From the NCBI GenBank assembly GCA_050747825.1, contig JBOGJG010000442.1:1-47795 (forward strand): a DNA stretch of 47,795 nt, read 5' to 3'. This document shows positions 7,816-16,297 of the stretch, in pieces. Within the stretch, counting starts at the first letter, position 1, and each line of letters opens with the position of its first letter. A model generated the notes under the pieces. That model was not told the origin of the DNA. It was given only the letters and a program-made list of their open reading frames with translations, and made no database searches. The stretch is from JBOGJG01 sp050747825 (GTDB lineage Bacteria; Acidobacteriota; UBA6911; RPQK01; JBOGJG01). The translations under genes were made by a program, and so were the position numbers.

Positions 7816-10646
7816 GAGGGGAATTCCGGCCCCAGAGGAGTCGAAGTTACCTCGATCCCATCGGTCGAATCAGCGTTGCCCCGCACGACTTTCAAGACTT
7901 CTGAATGATCGTGCGGATTGCCGGGCGTTCCCTCCCGGCGATAGATGCGATACTCGCTGCGCTCCGAACGCTGATCCGTACAGACAATGTAGCCGGTCCC
8001 GTCGCGCAGGGAGTAGATTGCGATACCCTCCCTGTCGCCGGCGAAGCCCTCGGTCCCGAAAAGGGCCAACTCGCGATCGGCCTCAGGGTGGTCGGGGTCG
8101 GCGTGCCACTTGTGGATTCCGTGCCTCTCATCGGCGTAGTAGACATAACCGAGAGCATCATCCACGGCGATGGCCTCGATCTCTTTCGTGCCGCTGTATC
8201 GGCCGAATTCCCGGACCTTGACAGCCTGGACGCGGCCGCCGCCGTCGTCCTGCAGGCGATACTGCCACAAGTGGCCCTCGCGCGGGCCGTATTTACGACC
8301 GACAATGGCAAAGACGGCTCCGTCGCGGGGACGCCGGTAGAGCGCGATTCCCATGGGCGTCGCCCAATCCGCCGGCTGACCCTCAAACACCTTCAGTCCG
8401 CCTTCCGAAGAAACGTCGGTCAATTCACCGCCATCGGGAGGAACTCGGAAAACTCTCAGACGGCTCCGCATCCGTTCGGTGACGACAGCGATGTCGGCGA
8501 GCTTTCCATCCAGGAGCAGGCCATATTCGACGTCTACGTTGTTGGGACGGTCCAGCGGCCCCACCTTCTGGCGGATCTTCCCGTCCAGCCCAAAAACAAA
8601 CAGGCTGCCGCCAGGGGCCTCAGCTTTATCCGTTCCCAGGACCAGGCTGCGAGACGGGTCATCCGGATCAATCCAGAGAGCCGGGTCGTCCGCGTCCACA
8701 CCCACGGGCTGCGTGGCAAGCCGGGCCTGGCTATCAAGGGCGTGAGCGTCCGGCAGTGGTTCATCCTGTTCGGCTTTGGTCAGATCGCGCAGCGCCGCCG
8801 GGCGCAGGCGCTCGAGGCGCCGCCGGATCGACTGTAAAAGCTCGGTCTCTTCGGCGTCAATCCACTTCTGGGCTTCGCGAAGGTGCGTTTCCGCCTGCTC
8901 CGCCAGTCCCATATTTTCATAAAGCGCGGCCAGATCCACGTGGATCTCCCACGCAGAGGGGACGCGCTGCAAGGCTCTTTGATAAGCAACGACCGCCTCC
9001 TCCATCCTGCCCTGTTCCAGGTAGATTTCGGCCACGGCTTCCATAGGATCGGCCTGGTCGGGCTCGACCTGAGCCCACTGCCGGGCCAGGCGCATGGCTT
9101 CCTCACGCTTGCCGCCCTCCAGGTAGACACCGATTAACTCATCGTAGGAATCGGGATAGACCGGTTTGATTTCTATGGCTTGCCTGAACTGAGCGATGGC
9201 CAGCTCTTCATTGCCGAGTTCGAGATTCATAATGCCGGCCTCGACCAGGGCCTCGACGAACGTGGGGTCCAACTCGAAGGCTTTCTGAAATTTTTCCAGC
9301 GCCGCCTGAAACAGGGCCCTCTCGCCGGGCGGCCCAACCTCTCCCGGGTCAAACTCCAGGCCGAGAGATGAAGCGACTTCGCGGGGGTGATGGCCGCCCG
9401 CGAGCATCTCGTCCAGTTCCTCAGCCAGATCGACCAGATCTTCACCCTCTTCAAACAGGCGGATCGCCTCCCCGGGATCGTGGATGCTCTCATAGGCAAG
9501 AACGCCGGCCAGGTACTCCCGGTCCGACTCCGGATCTCCTTTGTCCAGCACCCAATCATCGATGACCCTGCCATCGACTGTCTTTGCCTCTAATTCGAGG
9601 CGCAAGCCGTCCATCTTCACCAGGGTGTAGCCGAACACGCGCTCGGAAATGACGGTCCATTCGCGTTCTCCGATGTAGCGCATGGGAGTCCCGCCGTTTC
9701 CATTGACGATATAGGTCACCGGGCGGCGGCCCTCTCGGCTGGCAATGGGCCGGCTGCGCTCATAGTTGTGGTCGTGTCCGTTAAAAACGATATCCACTCC
9801 ATGACGCTCGAAGATGGGGTGAAGCAATCTTTTCAATTCCAACCGGCGCGACGTGTAATAGTTTCCGCCGGCGGTAAAAGGGGGATGGTGAAAGGACACG
9901 AATTTCCAGGAGGCCCGGGAACCCTGCAAGTCCTGGACCAGCCAGTCCAACTGCTCGCTCCCCTCCTTCATAAAATTGGGATTGGAGTTCAAGATCACAA
10001 AGTGGACGTTGCCGTAGTCGAAGGAGTACCAGGACTCAGTGCCGGAGGCTTCGCCGGGAAGCGAAAAGTACTCGAAATAGTGCTCGGCGTTTCGTTCATG
10101 ATTTCCCAGAGTGGGGTAAATCGGGACGTGATCGATCAAATCGCGAGCGGGAGTGAAGAACAAACGTTCCCACTGGCTGTAAACATCCCCTCTGTTCACC
10201 AGGTCCCCGCACTGGAGGACGAGGTAAGGATCTTCGGAGGAAATGCGGGCGGCATTCGTGCGGTGCATGTGGGGACCGTTTTTATTGTCCCCGTAATAGA
10301 CGAAGTGAAAGGGGGAATCGGCGCGCACCGCGGTCCGGAAGGTCCGATCCGGACTCGCATCGCTCCCGGAAAGCACCTGATAATGGTAAAGCGTCTCGAC
10401 CTCCAGTCCGGTCAGGACGATTTCGTGAATCCGCCGCGGTTCCTCCTCTTCAGCCGTCGCGCCGTAGCCGGGCGTTCGTCCATACTGAACAATCCCCACA
10501 GTGGGTCGATCGCTTTCCCACATAATGGTGATCCCGTCGGTCTTCACATTCTGAAGATAGGGCCCTTTGACGATCTCGGCGCCGACCGGCGCTGGGATAA
10601 GGGCCAGTAGAAGCAACCTGTGAAGCAGTTTTGACATGTGTCTCAT
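7797..10646 (-). CDS. Secreted purple acid phosphatase - TPR - 3-phytase fusion
   Basis: The 949-residue protein has a signal peptide (about 1-23) and then an N-terminal fibronectin-like and metallophosphatase unit of the purple acid phosphatase type (about 25-390). Metal-ligand motifs are YYGDNK, QCGDLVNRGD, LGNHERN, FVSFHHPP and FNGHDHNYERS. About 440-630 is TPR-like helical repeat (DPTFVEALVEAGIMNLELG and similar). About 640-949 is a beta-propeller phytase (DADDPALWIDP, LDRPNNVDVEY, DGIEVTSTPLGPEFPS). Phosphomonoesters and phytate are the likely extracellular substrates. The true C-terminus lies in another frame (see 7708-7815). The ATG at 10646 has no clear Shine-Dalgarno sequence and follows a repeat copy. 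Domain limits are approximate. Confidence 0.88.
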   Translation of the reverse strand: MRHMSKLLHRLLLLALIPAPVGAEIVKGPYLQNVKTDGITIMWESDRPTVGIVQYGRTPGYGATAEEEEPRRIHEIVLTGLEVETLYHYQVLSGSDASPDRTFRTAVRADSPFHFVYYGDNKNGPHMHRTNAARISSEDPYLVLQCGDLVNRGDVYSQWERLFFTPARDLIDHVPIYPTLGNHERNAEHYFEYFSLPGEASGTESWYSFDYGNVHFVILNSNPNFMKEGSEQLDWLVQDLQGSRASWKFVSFHHPPFTAGGNYYTSRRLELKRLLHPIFERHGVDIVFNGHDHNYERSRPIASREGRRPVTYIVNGNGGTPMRYIGEREWTVISERVFGYTLVKMDGLRLELEAKTVDGRVIDDWVLDKGDPESDREYLAGVLAYESIHDPGEAIRLFEEGEDLVDLAEELDEMLAGGHHPREVASSLGLEFDPGEVGPPGERALFQAALEKFQKAFELDPTFVEALVEAGIMNLELGNEELAIAQFRQAIEIKPVYPDSYDELIGVYLEGGKREEAMRLARQWAQVEPDQADPMEAVAEIYLEQGRMEEAVVAYQRALQRVPSAWEIHVDLAALYENMGLAEQAETHLREAQKWIDAEETELLQSIRRRLERLRPAALRDLTKAEQDEPLPDAHALDSQARLATQPVGVDADDPALWIDPDDPSRSLVLGTDKAEAPGGSLFVFGLDGKIRQKVGPLDRPNNVDVEYGLLLDGKLADIAVVTERMRSRLRVFRVPPDGGELTDVSSEGGLKVFEGQPADWATPMGIALYRRPRDGAVFAIVGRKYGPREGHLWQYRLQDDGGGRVQAVKVREFGRYSGTKEIEAIAVDDALGYVYYADERHGIHKWHADPDHPEADRELALFGTEGFAGDREGIAIYSLRDGTGYIVCTDQRSERSEYRIYRREGTPGNPHDHSEVLKVVRGNADSTDGIEVTSTPLGPEFPSACWWP

Positions 10647-10650
10647 AATT

Positions 10651-10670
10651 AGCCACGGATTACACCATTA
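10651..10670. repeat. Copy of the CCACGGATTACAC repeat
   Basis: AGCCACGGATTACACCATTA lies between the phytase-fusion start codon and the TonB-receptor stop. It matches the repeat at the murG 3' end for about 14 bases. Confidence 0.6.
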
Positions 10671-10681
10671 CGCAAGCGGCC

Positions 10682-13654
10682 CTAGAAGTTAAACCGCAGC
10701 ATGAACTGCATCTGGCGGTTGGTCCCGGTGCCGTAGGTGCGGTTGAAAGGCGCAACGATACGGCCGAAGTTCACGTTGGCCAGGTTGGCAATGGGCTGTC
10801 CCAGCGGAGTGCGGTTGAAGATGTTGAAGGCTTCGGCCCGCACCTGGATGCTGCGGTGCTCCGATAAAGCAAACTTCCTGGTCAACCCGACGTCGAACTG
10901 AATCATGGCCGGTCCGGTGATGACGTTCCGCCCCAGGTTGCCCCAGGTGCCCGGGGCCGGTCGCGCAAAAGCCTCCGGATTGATCCACTGCCCGGCGGTC
11001 TGGCCTCCCGGCGGAATTATTGGCACGCCCGGGACGCGGTCAGGTCGCTGAGGGCCGCCGTTGTTGCCGTCGAGCATATCTTTGGCTTTTCTCGATATCT
11101 GAATCAGTACCGGCCTGCCGGTACGCGCCTGCGTAATCCCGCTCAATTCCCATCCTCCCAGGAGTTTGCCGGCGACGCTGTCACTATCGAGAAAACGGCG
11201 TCCGGGGCCGAAGGGCAGCTCGAAGATCCAGTTGGTGGTCAGAGAGTGACGAATGTCGAAATTGCTGTTGCCCCGTTCGCAGGAGCGGCAATTCGCATTG
11301 TTGATTTGCTGACTCTCTCCTCCCCCCGTCGATCCCTCGTTGATGGAGTGAGACCAGATGTACTGGGTACCCAGGGAGAATCCATCCACGAGCTGGCGAT
11401 GCAGCGAGACCTGCAAGCCGTGAAAGTTGCTGTTGGAGCCGCTCCCTTTCAGATCCACCCTGCCGAACTCAGGCAGGGGGCGCTCACCGGTGAGGGGATC
11501 GATGTTGTTGACAAAGACGCGATCCAGCAGCTTATGCCCCACACCGCCTATGTAGCCGACCTGCATGACGAGACTGGAGGGCAGTTCCTGCTGAACCGAC
11601 AGCCCGAAGTTGATGGTGTACATGTCACGGTGATCGGCGGCTACCGCTCTGGGGCTGTCTGCAACCGCAGCAGCCAAGGGCAGCCAGGGCTCGATGGGGA
11701 AACTGAGGCCGGGCGCGTCGGCGGAGCTCAAGTCAATGCGAAGGGCGCTGCTTTCCATCGGTCCCAGTACATCGTCAAACTGTCCCGGCCCGTGGTAGAT
11801 TCCGGCGCCGGCCCGGATGACCGTTTTATTATTGAAGGCCGCAGGCGCCCAGGCCAGGCCCAGGCGCGGGTCGAAATTATTGTTATCGGCGGAAAACCAG
11901 GGCGTACCCGGCGCACAGATTCCCCCGCACTCCATCCTGAATACGCGGTCCCGCCCCAGCACCTCCACCGGAACCGTGTAATTCTCATAGCGAAGGCCGA
12001 GGTTGAGAGTGAGATTGGGTCGCCATTTGAAGTCGTCCTGAATGTAGCCGAACATGTGCCAGCGACGTCCTCCCCGTATGGGAATGGCTTCGATTGAAAA
12101 TCCATCCAACCTGTTATTGACCAAATCCTCGCGGCTTCCGAACTCGATGGCAAGGGGTTCGCCCTGCCCGAAGTTCACATGGATCCTGCGGACCTCTCCA
12201 CCGACTTTCAAGTTGTGGCGTCCCCGGGTGACAGCCAGGTTGTCGACGAGCGCCACAGAGGTTCCGGCCTCCACATCCTGTGGAGACCCGACCAGATCCA
12301 TAAAACCGGGGACCCCGACTTCGAAGTCCAGCGGGCCGGTCACTATTTCGACAACCGGGGCGCGGTTCATTCCCACTTTGAACTCATTGATCACTGTGGG
12401 CGTGAAAACTCTTTGCAGTTGAAGCGCCAGATTGAAGGGCTGAAAATCAACCGACTCCAGACCAATTCCCGCGTCCTCAGGGCTCTCGGTAAAAGCATCA
12501 TCTATGCTGAAGCGGCCGTAAAAGGTGGTCTTCTCGGAAAACTGATGGTCAAAGCGGACCATGAAAGCGTCTTCCCTGGCCCTCAAAAACCTGGCCGCTA
12601 CCAGTTCATCCACGTCCGGATGGTCGGTGGGAAGAGTTCCCGTGGGGTAGGCCCGGACAATATCGGCAAGGGCCGGGGAGGTCGCGATGACGCGCTCGCG
12701 AAACTCGGCGCTGGGCACAAAGTCTATATGGGTCTGCCCCTGATGCTGGCGAAGTCCCTCATAGCTGAAGAAGAAGAAAGTCTTATCCTGTGCAATCGGC
12801 CCGCCGATACTCCCCCCAAACTGATTAAGGCGGAATTCAGGCAACTCGCCCGGGTCGGTGAAGACTCTGGCGTCAAAGGCATCGTTGCGGTGATACTCGA
12901 AAAGGCTGCCGTGGAACTCGTTCGTCCCTCCCTTAGAGATCAACTGGATCTGTCCCCCCATGCCGTTCCCGTGTTCAGCCGAGTACAGGCTGGAGCTGAC
13001 TCGAAATTCGGCGACGCTCTCCATGCTGATGATCAGGCGCACTGAGGTCTCCTGCTGGGGATCCTTGATGCCGCCGGTGTCCACGCCGTCGAAGGTGTAG
13101 TTGTTATCGTCGTTAGCCCGTCCCACAAAGCGAATGCTGGACTGATCGCCTCTGCCCGTATTGTGCGCTCCGGGCGCCAGCAGCATCAGCGCCGCCCAGT
13201 GCCGCCCGTTGAGCGGGAGCTCATCCAGCTCGCTTCTGCTGATCGCCGTCCCCAGCTCGGGGGAGCTCCGGTCCAGGGCAGGGGCCGTCTCGAATACTTC
13301 TACCAGTTCCTGCAGCTCACCCACTTCCAGCCTGACGTCCAGCGTGCGCGTCTGGCCGATTTCCAGACCCACGGATTGCCGCGCAGTCTTAAAACCGGGC
13401 AGCTCGACCGTGACTGTATACCTGCCCACTGGAAGGTAGTTAAAGACATATCCTCCATTATCTTCCGTGACTGTGGAGCGAGTCAGTCCTGTTGCGGCAG
13501 ATTCGACACTGACCTCCGCGCCCGGGATCAGCGCCCCGGCAGGATCGGTTACCGTGCCGGTCAGGGTGGCGCTGCTGGCCTGGCCCCAAGCAATGCAGGT
13601 GATCAAAAGAAAGGTGGCTGAACCGACAATCAAAGTTCTGAGCGTTACTGACAT
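10682..13654 (-). CDS. Oar-like TonB-dependent receptor with carboxypeptidase-regulatory-like domain
   Basis: This is an outer-membrane receptor of the large acidobacterial Oar/CarboxypepD_reg family, thought to import oligomeric or complexed substrates. The start at 13654 is preferred because AAGGAG lies six bases upstream; an in-frame ATG at 13669 lacks such a site. The product has about 990 residues: a signal peptide (about 1-26), a carboxypeptidase-regulatory-like domain (TGTVTDPAGALIPGAEVSV), a plug domain (ELDELPLNGRHWAALMLLAP, TFDGVDTGG, GGQIQLISKGGTNEFHGS), then a long beta-barrel ending in RQMQFMLRFNF with the terminal Phe used for barrel assembly. The gene is divergent from a membrane regulator at 13945. 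Substrate is unknown; neighbouring phosphatase, phytase and sulfatases suggest phospho- or sulfo-compounds. Confidence 0.92.
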   Translation of the reverse strand: MSVTLRTLIVGSATFLLITCIAWGQASSATLTGTVTDPAGALIPGAEVSVESAATGLTRSTVTEDNGGYVFNYLPVGRYTVTVELPGFKTARQSVGLEIGQTRTLDVRLEVGELQELVEVFETAPALDRSSPELGTAISRSELDELPLNGRHWAALMLLAPGAHNTGRGDQSSIRFVGRANDDNNYTFDGVDTGGIKDPQQETSVRLIISMESVAEFRVSSSLYSAEHGNGMGGQIQLISKGGTNEFHGSLFEYHRNDAFDARVFTDPGELPEFRLNQFGGSIGGPIAQDKTFFFFSYEGLRQHQGQTHIDFVPSAEFRERVIATSPALADIVRAYPTGTLPTDHPDVDELVAARFLRAREDAFMVRFDHQFSEKTTFYGRFSIDDAFTESPEDAGIGLESVDFQPFNLALQLQRVFTPTVINEFKVGMNRAPVVEIVTGPLDFEVGVPGFMDLVGSPQDVEAGTSVALVDNLAVTRGRHNLKVGGEVRRIHVNFGQGEPLAIEFGSREDLVNNRLDGFSIEAIPIRGGRRWHMFGYIQDDFKWRPNLTLNLGLRYENYTVPVEVLGRDRVFRMECGGICAPGTPWFSADNNNFDPRLGLAWAPAAFNNKTVIRAGAGIYHGPGQFDDVLGPMESSALRIDLSSADAPGLSFPIEPWLPLAAAVADSPRAVAADHRDMYTINFGLSVQQELPSSLVMQVGYIGGVGHKLLDRVFVNNIDPLTGERPLPEFGRVDLKGSGSNSNFHGLQVSLHRQLVDGFSLGTQYIWSHSINEGSTGGGESQQINNANCRSCERGNSNFDIRHSLTTNWIFELPFGPGRRFLDSDSVAGKLLGGWELSGITQARTGRPVLIQISRKAKDMLDGNNGGPQRPDRVPGVPIIPPGGQTAGQWINPEAFARPAPGTWGNLGRNVITGPAMIQFDVGLTRKFALSEHRSIQVRAEAFNIFNRTPLGQPIANLANVNFGRIVAPFNRTYGTGTNRQMQFMLRFNF

Positions 13655-13816
13655 AGTTTTCTCCTTCATGTATGCGAGTTGCTCGCTTCGCCGAAAATGT
13701 TAGCAACAGACGGTCACGGGGCCATCACAGGAGAGAAACAGTTGGGCAACTCGTGCGGCCATGCCTCTCCAGTGGGTTTTTGAGCGCGTTCTTCCCCTCT
13801 ACCGCTTTTTTATCAG

Positions 13817-13847
13817 CCCCCTGACCTAAGGAGGAAGTATTCAGGGG
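13817..13847. promoter_or_regulatory. Inverted repeat in the divergent intergenic region
   Basis: The 290-bp gap between the receptor gene and the regulator contains a perfect 7-bp inverted repeat, CCCCTGA (13817-13823) and TCAGGGG (13841-13847). Two CGGTAA boxes lie downstream near 13856 and 13880. These sit just upstream of the regulator promoter and could be an operator for either gene. No factor is known. Confidence 0.4.
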
Positions 13848-13894
13848 TAAGATTACGGTAAGGTTTCAGTGTTGCCTTTCGGTAACGAATTGAT

Positions 13895-13924
13895 TTGACG
13901 GCTCTTTGCCAAATATGCTATAAA
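13895..13924 (+). promoter_or_regulatory. Sigma-70-type promoter of the membrane regulator
   Basis: TTGACG (13895-13900) and TATAAA (13919-13924) are separated by 18 bp. The predicted start of transcription, near 13931, leaves only about 14 bases before the GTG at 13945, so the leader is very short and lacks a Shine-Dalgarno sequence. Confidence 0.65.
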
Positions 13925-13944
13925 TAATTCAATTTTTAGAACTT

Positions 13945-15216
13945 GTGGCTTCAAATCCTCGACTCGAAGATAAGAAAACAGCGCTTGAGAAGGTCCTGAA
14001 CGCCGGGATCGTCAAAAAGTCCTCACAGCTTCACTCCCTGCTGCTGTACCTGGGCGAAAAGTCATTGCAGGAAAACGGCGCACCGCTGAAGGAATACACG
14101 ATCGGCGTGGAGGCTTTGGGCAAGGCGCACGGCTATGATCCGCGCATCGATCCGGTAGTCCGGGTCGATATCGGCAAGCTGCGCAGGAAGTTGGCCGATT
14201 TTTACCGTAAGGAAGGCGCCGCCCAGCCGCTGCGGCTGGAAATTCCGCTGGGGCAATACTATCCGATCTATGTGCCGGCCTCGAAGACGAACGGCCGGCG
14301 TTTCCCGCTGAAGGGCCGCCGGGCCGCCTACCTGGCCGGAGTGCTCTTGTTGCTGGGCGCGGCATGGGCCCTCTTTCATTTCAGAGGACAGTCGGGAGAG
14401 ATCGTGGTTCCCGATTCTCCTGTCTGGACGGCTGAGCTTCAGGCTTTCTGGGGGCCTTTTCTGGATGGACGGGCACACGTTTTGATCGTGTACGGAAATC
14501 CGATGTTTCTACAACTCGACCACGTGTACTTCCGCGACCCCTTCCTGAACGACTCGAGCAAAATCCGGGAGTACGCCGCTCTGGAAGGCTTGAAGGAGGC
14601 TTTGCGTTCGAGCCGCCTCCAGCCGGCCTTTATCTACACTGGAGTGGGAGAAGCCGAGGCCTTGTTCCGCGTGACGCGCCTGCTTACGACTCGCAACGTG
14701 GAGTTGGAGCTTCAGGGCTCCAATGAAGTGAGTTGGGGACGGCTCAAAGATCAGGACGTCATTTTTCTCGGGTCGGAGAAATTCAATCCCCAGCTTGCTG
14801 ATTTGCCTTACTCGCCTGCTTTTGCGCCCACCAGCGACGGGGTGGCCAGACTTTCGGCCCGCCCGGGGAAACCTTCCGCGTACCGGCGGGTCTATGAAGG
14901 CCCGGATAAGCAGGTACGCGAGGATTACGCTCTCATCTCCTTATATCGCGGGCTCGGTCCGGACACGCGCCTGATGGTGCTCTCCTCGACGCTGACCCAG
15001 GGGACGGCCGCCGCAGCCGAATTCGTGACCCGTCCAGACACCATGCGCGAGCTGTTCGAAAGAATGGACATGGATCCAGACAGTGGGCAACTGCCTGAGG
15101 CCTTTCAGGTCGTTATTAAGTCCAAGCTCAATGCGGGAATTCCCGTTCAAGTGTCCTACCACACGCACGAGGTTCTCGGCTGGCACCCCGAACAGGCATT
15201 GCCCTCAGGCAACTAA
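13945..15216 (+). CDS. Membrane-anchored HTH-type regulator (acidobacterial family)
   Basis: The 423-residue protein has an N-terminal cytoplasmic domain (about 1-110) with the conserved stretch LKEYTIGVEALGK, then YDPRIDPVVRVDIGKLRRKL. In Acidobacteria this domain resembles a winged-helix DNA-binding module and often sits in front of a membrane segment. One transmembrane helix is at about 127-146 (AAYLAGVLLLLGAAWALFHF). A roughly 275-residue outer domain without a motif I recognise follows. CadC-like one-component control of the divergent TonB receptor is plausible but inferred. Start is GTG; the promoter at 13895-13924 fits. Its stop overlaps that of the convergent gene by 3 bp. Confidence 0.75.
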   Translation: MASNPRLEDKKTALEKVLNAGIVKKSSQLHSLLLYLGEKSLQENGAPLKEYTIGVEALGKAHGYDPRIDPVVRVDIGKLRRKLADFYRKEGAAQPLRLEIPLGQYYPIYVPASKTNGRRFPLKGRRAAYLAGVLLLLGAAWALFHFRGQSGEIVVPDSPVWTAELQAFWGPFLDGRAHVLIVYGNPMFLQLDHVYFRDPFLNDSSKIREYAALEGLKEALRSSRLQPAFIYTGVGEAEALFRVTRLLTTRNVELELQGSNEVSWGRLKDQDVIFLGSEKFNPQLADLPYSPAFAPTSDGVARLSARPGKPSAYRRVYEGPDKQVREDYALISLYRGLGPDTRLMVLSSTLTQGTAAAAEFVTRPDTMRELFERMDMDPDSGQLPEAFQVVIKSKLNAGIPVQVSYHTHEVLGWHPEQALPSGN

Positions 15217-16205
15217 GGTTGGGCCCAGACAGTCCTGAAACCCGAGTGCGACAGCCCGGTATCCGGCGAGCACTTCATCCGCGCGCTGGGACGGTATCCA
15301 ATGCAGTAAAGGTCGCTGCACAGGTACGACCCGCCGCGCTGCACGCGCTTCCAGACGCCCGGCTCATTCGGGTCGAAGCTGGTGTCCGGACCCGGCGGAT
15401 TTCCGGCCGGACTCTGGGCGTAGTAGTCGGGAAGATACCAGTCGGCACACCACTCCCACACGTTGCCCGCCATATCGTAAAGCCCGTAGCCGTTGGGAGC
15501 GAAAGAGGCCACCGGGGCGGTACCCTGAAAGCCGTCGGCGGTGGTATTCTGGCCGGGAAAGCGGCCCTGCCAGATGTTCGCCTTCCATTCACCGTCGGGC
15601 ACCCGCTCCTCTCCCCAGGCATAGGGCTGGCGGTCCAGCCCGCCGCGGGCCGCGTATTCCCACTCGGCTTCAGTGGGCAGGCGCTTTCCCGCCCACTTGG
15701 CATAGGCCATCGCGTCGTCCCAACTCACGTGAACTACCGGATGGTCTTCCAGACCCTCGATCGACGAATCCGGCCCCTGCGGGCGCCGCCAGTGGGCGCC
15801 GGGAGCATAACTCCACCAGGCATAATGATTTTCAAGCGGAACCTCCCCGGGCGGCGGAGAGAAAACCACCGAGCCCGCCACCAGGTTATCCGCGGGCACG
15901 CCCGGAAAGTCCTTGGGGTCCGGCTTGCGCTCGGCGGTCGTGACGTATCCCGTCTCTTCGGCAAAGCGGGCAAACTGGGCGTTGGTGACCTCGGTCCGGT
16001 CCATCCAAAACCCTTCTACCGTGACCTGATGGACCGGCCTCTCGTCGCTCTGCCCGGTCTCCGAGCCCATCCAGAAGGTCCCTCCCGGTATCCAGACCAT
16101 CTCCTCGGTGGAAACCTCAACCGGCGCAGAGCTGTCGCTCGTCCAGGCGTAGGCAATGTAACCAACTATGAGAAGCAGCGCGGCGCCGCCAATGCTTTTC
16201 TTCAT
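15213..16205 (-). CDS. Formylglycine-generating enzyme (SUMF1/FGE family), exported
   Basis: FGE converts the active-site cysteine of sulfatases to formylglycine using oxygen and copper. The 330-residue protein begins with a membrane anchor or signal peptide (MKKSIGGAALLLIVGYIAYA). The FGE-sulfatase domain starts at MVWIPGGTFWMGSE and contains TNAQFARFAEETGY, VSWDDAMAYAKWAGKRLPTE, NVWEWCADWY and RGGSYLCSDLYCIGYRPSAR. Cys296 and Cys301 are spaced like the copper-binding catalytic pair of true FGEs, so this is likely an active enzyme rather than a generic SUMF1-fold protein. It is the last gene of a minus-strand run: sulfatase, oxidoreductase, FGE. An extracytoplasmic location would mean it acts on exported, unfolded sulfatases. 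Confidence 0.88.
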   Translation of the reverse strand: MKKSIGGAALLLIVGYIAYAWTSDSSAPVEVSTEEMVWIPGGTFWMGSETGQSDERPVHQVTVEGFWMDRTEVTNAQFARFAEETGYVTTAERKPDPKDFPGVPADNLVAGSVVFSPPPGEVPLENHYAWWSYAPGAHWRRPQGPDSSIEGLEDHPVVHVSWDDAMAYAKWAGKRLPTEAEWEYAARGGLDRQPYAWGEERVPDGEWKANIWQGRFPGQNTTADGFQGTAPVASFAPNGYGLYDMAGNVWEWCADWYLPDYYAQSPAGNPPGPDTSFDPNEPGVWKRVQRGGSYLCSDLYCIGYRPSARMKCSPDTGLSHSGFRTVWAQP

Positions 16206-16234
16206 TCGACTCCAGAGATGGTATCACAGCCGGC

Positions 16235-16297
16235 TAAGTACATGATTTCACAGATTGATGCCCATCATTGTGCGTCATCCGTGCAATCCGTGGCTAA
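16235..16297. repeat. Dispersed repeat copies between FGE and oxidoreductase genes
   Basis: TACATGATTTCACAGATTGA on the plus strand and, in reverse orientation, the CCACGGATTGCACGGAT unit face each other here. The same two pieces recur at 22146-22199. The oxidoreductase stop codon (16294-16296) falls in the repeat. Confidence 0.6.

Noticed and set aside
9768..10610. Long antisense open frame opposite the phosphatase fusion
   Set aside because: It mirrors codon bias of the real gene and shows no motif or start signal; the same holds for other long antisense frames, such as 12179-13045, 15219-16340 and 38688-39818.
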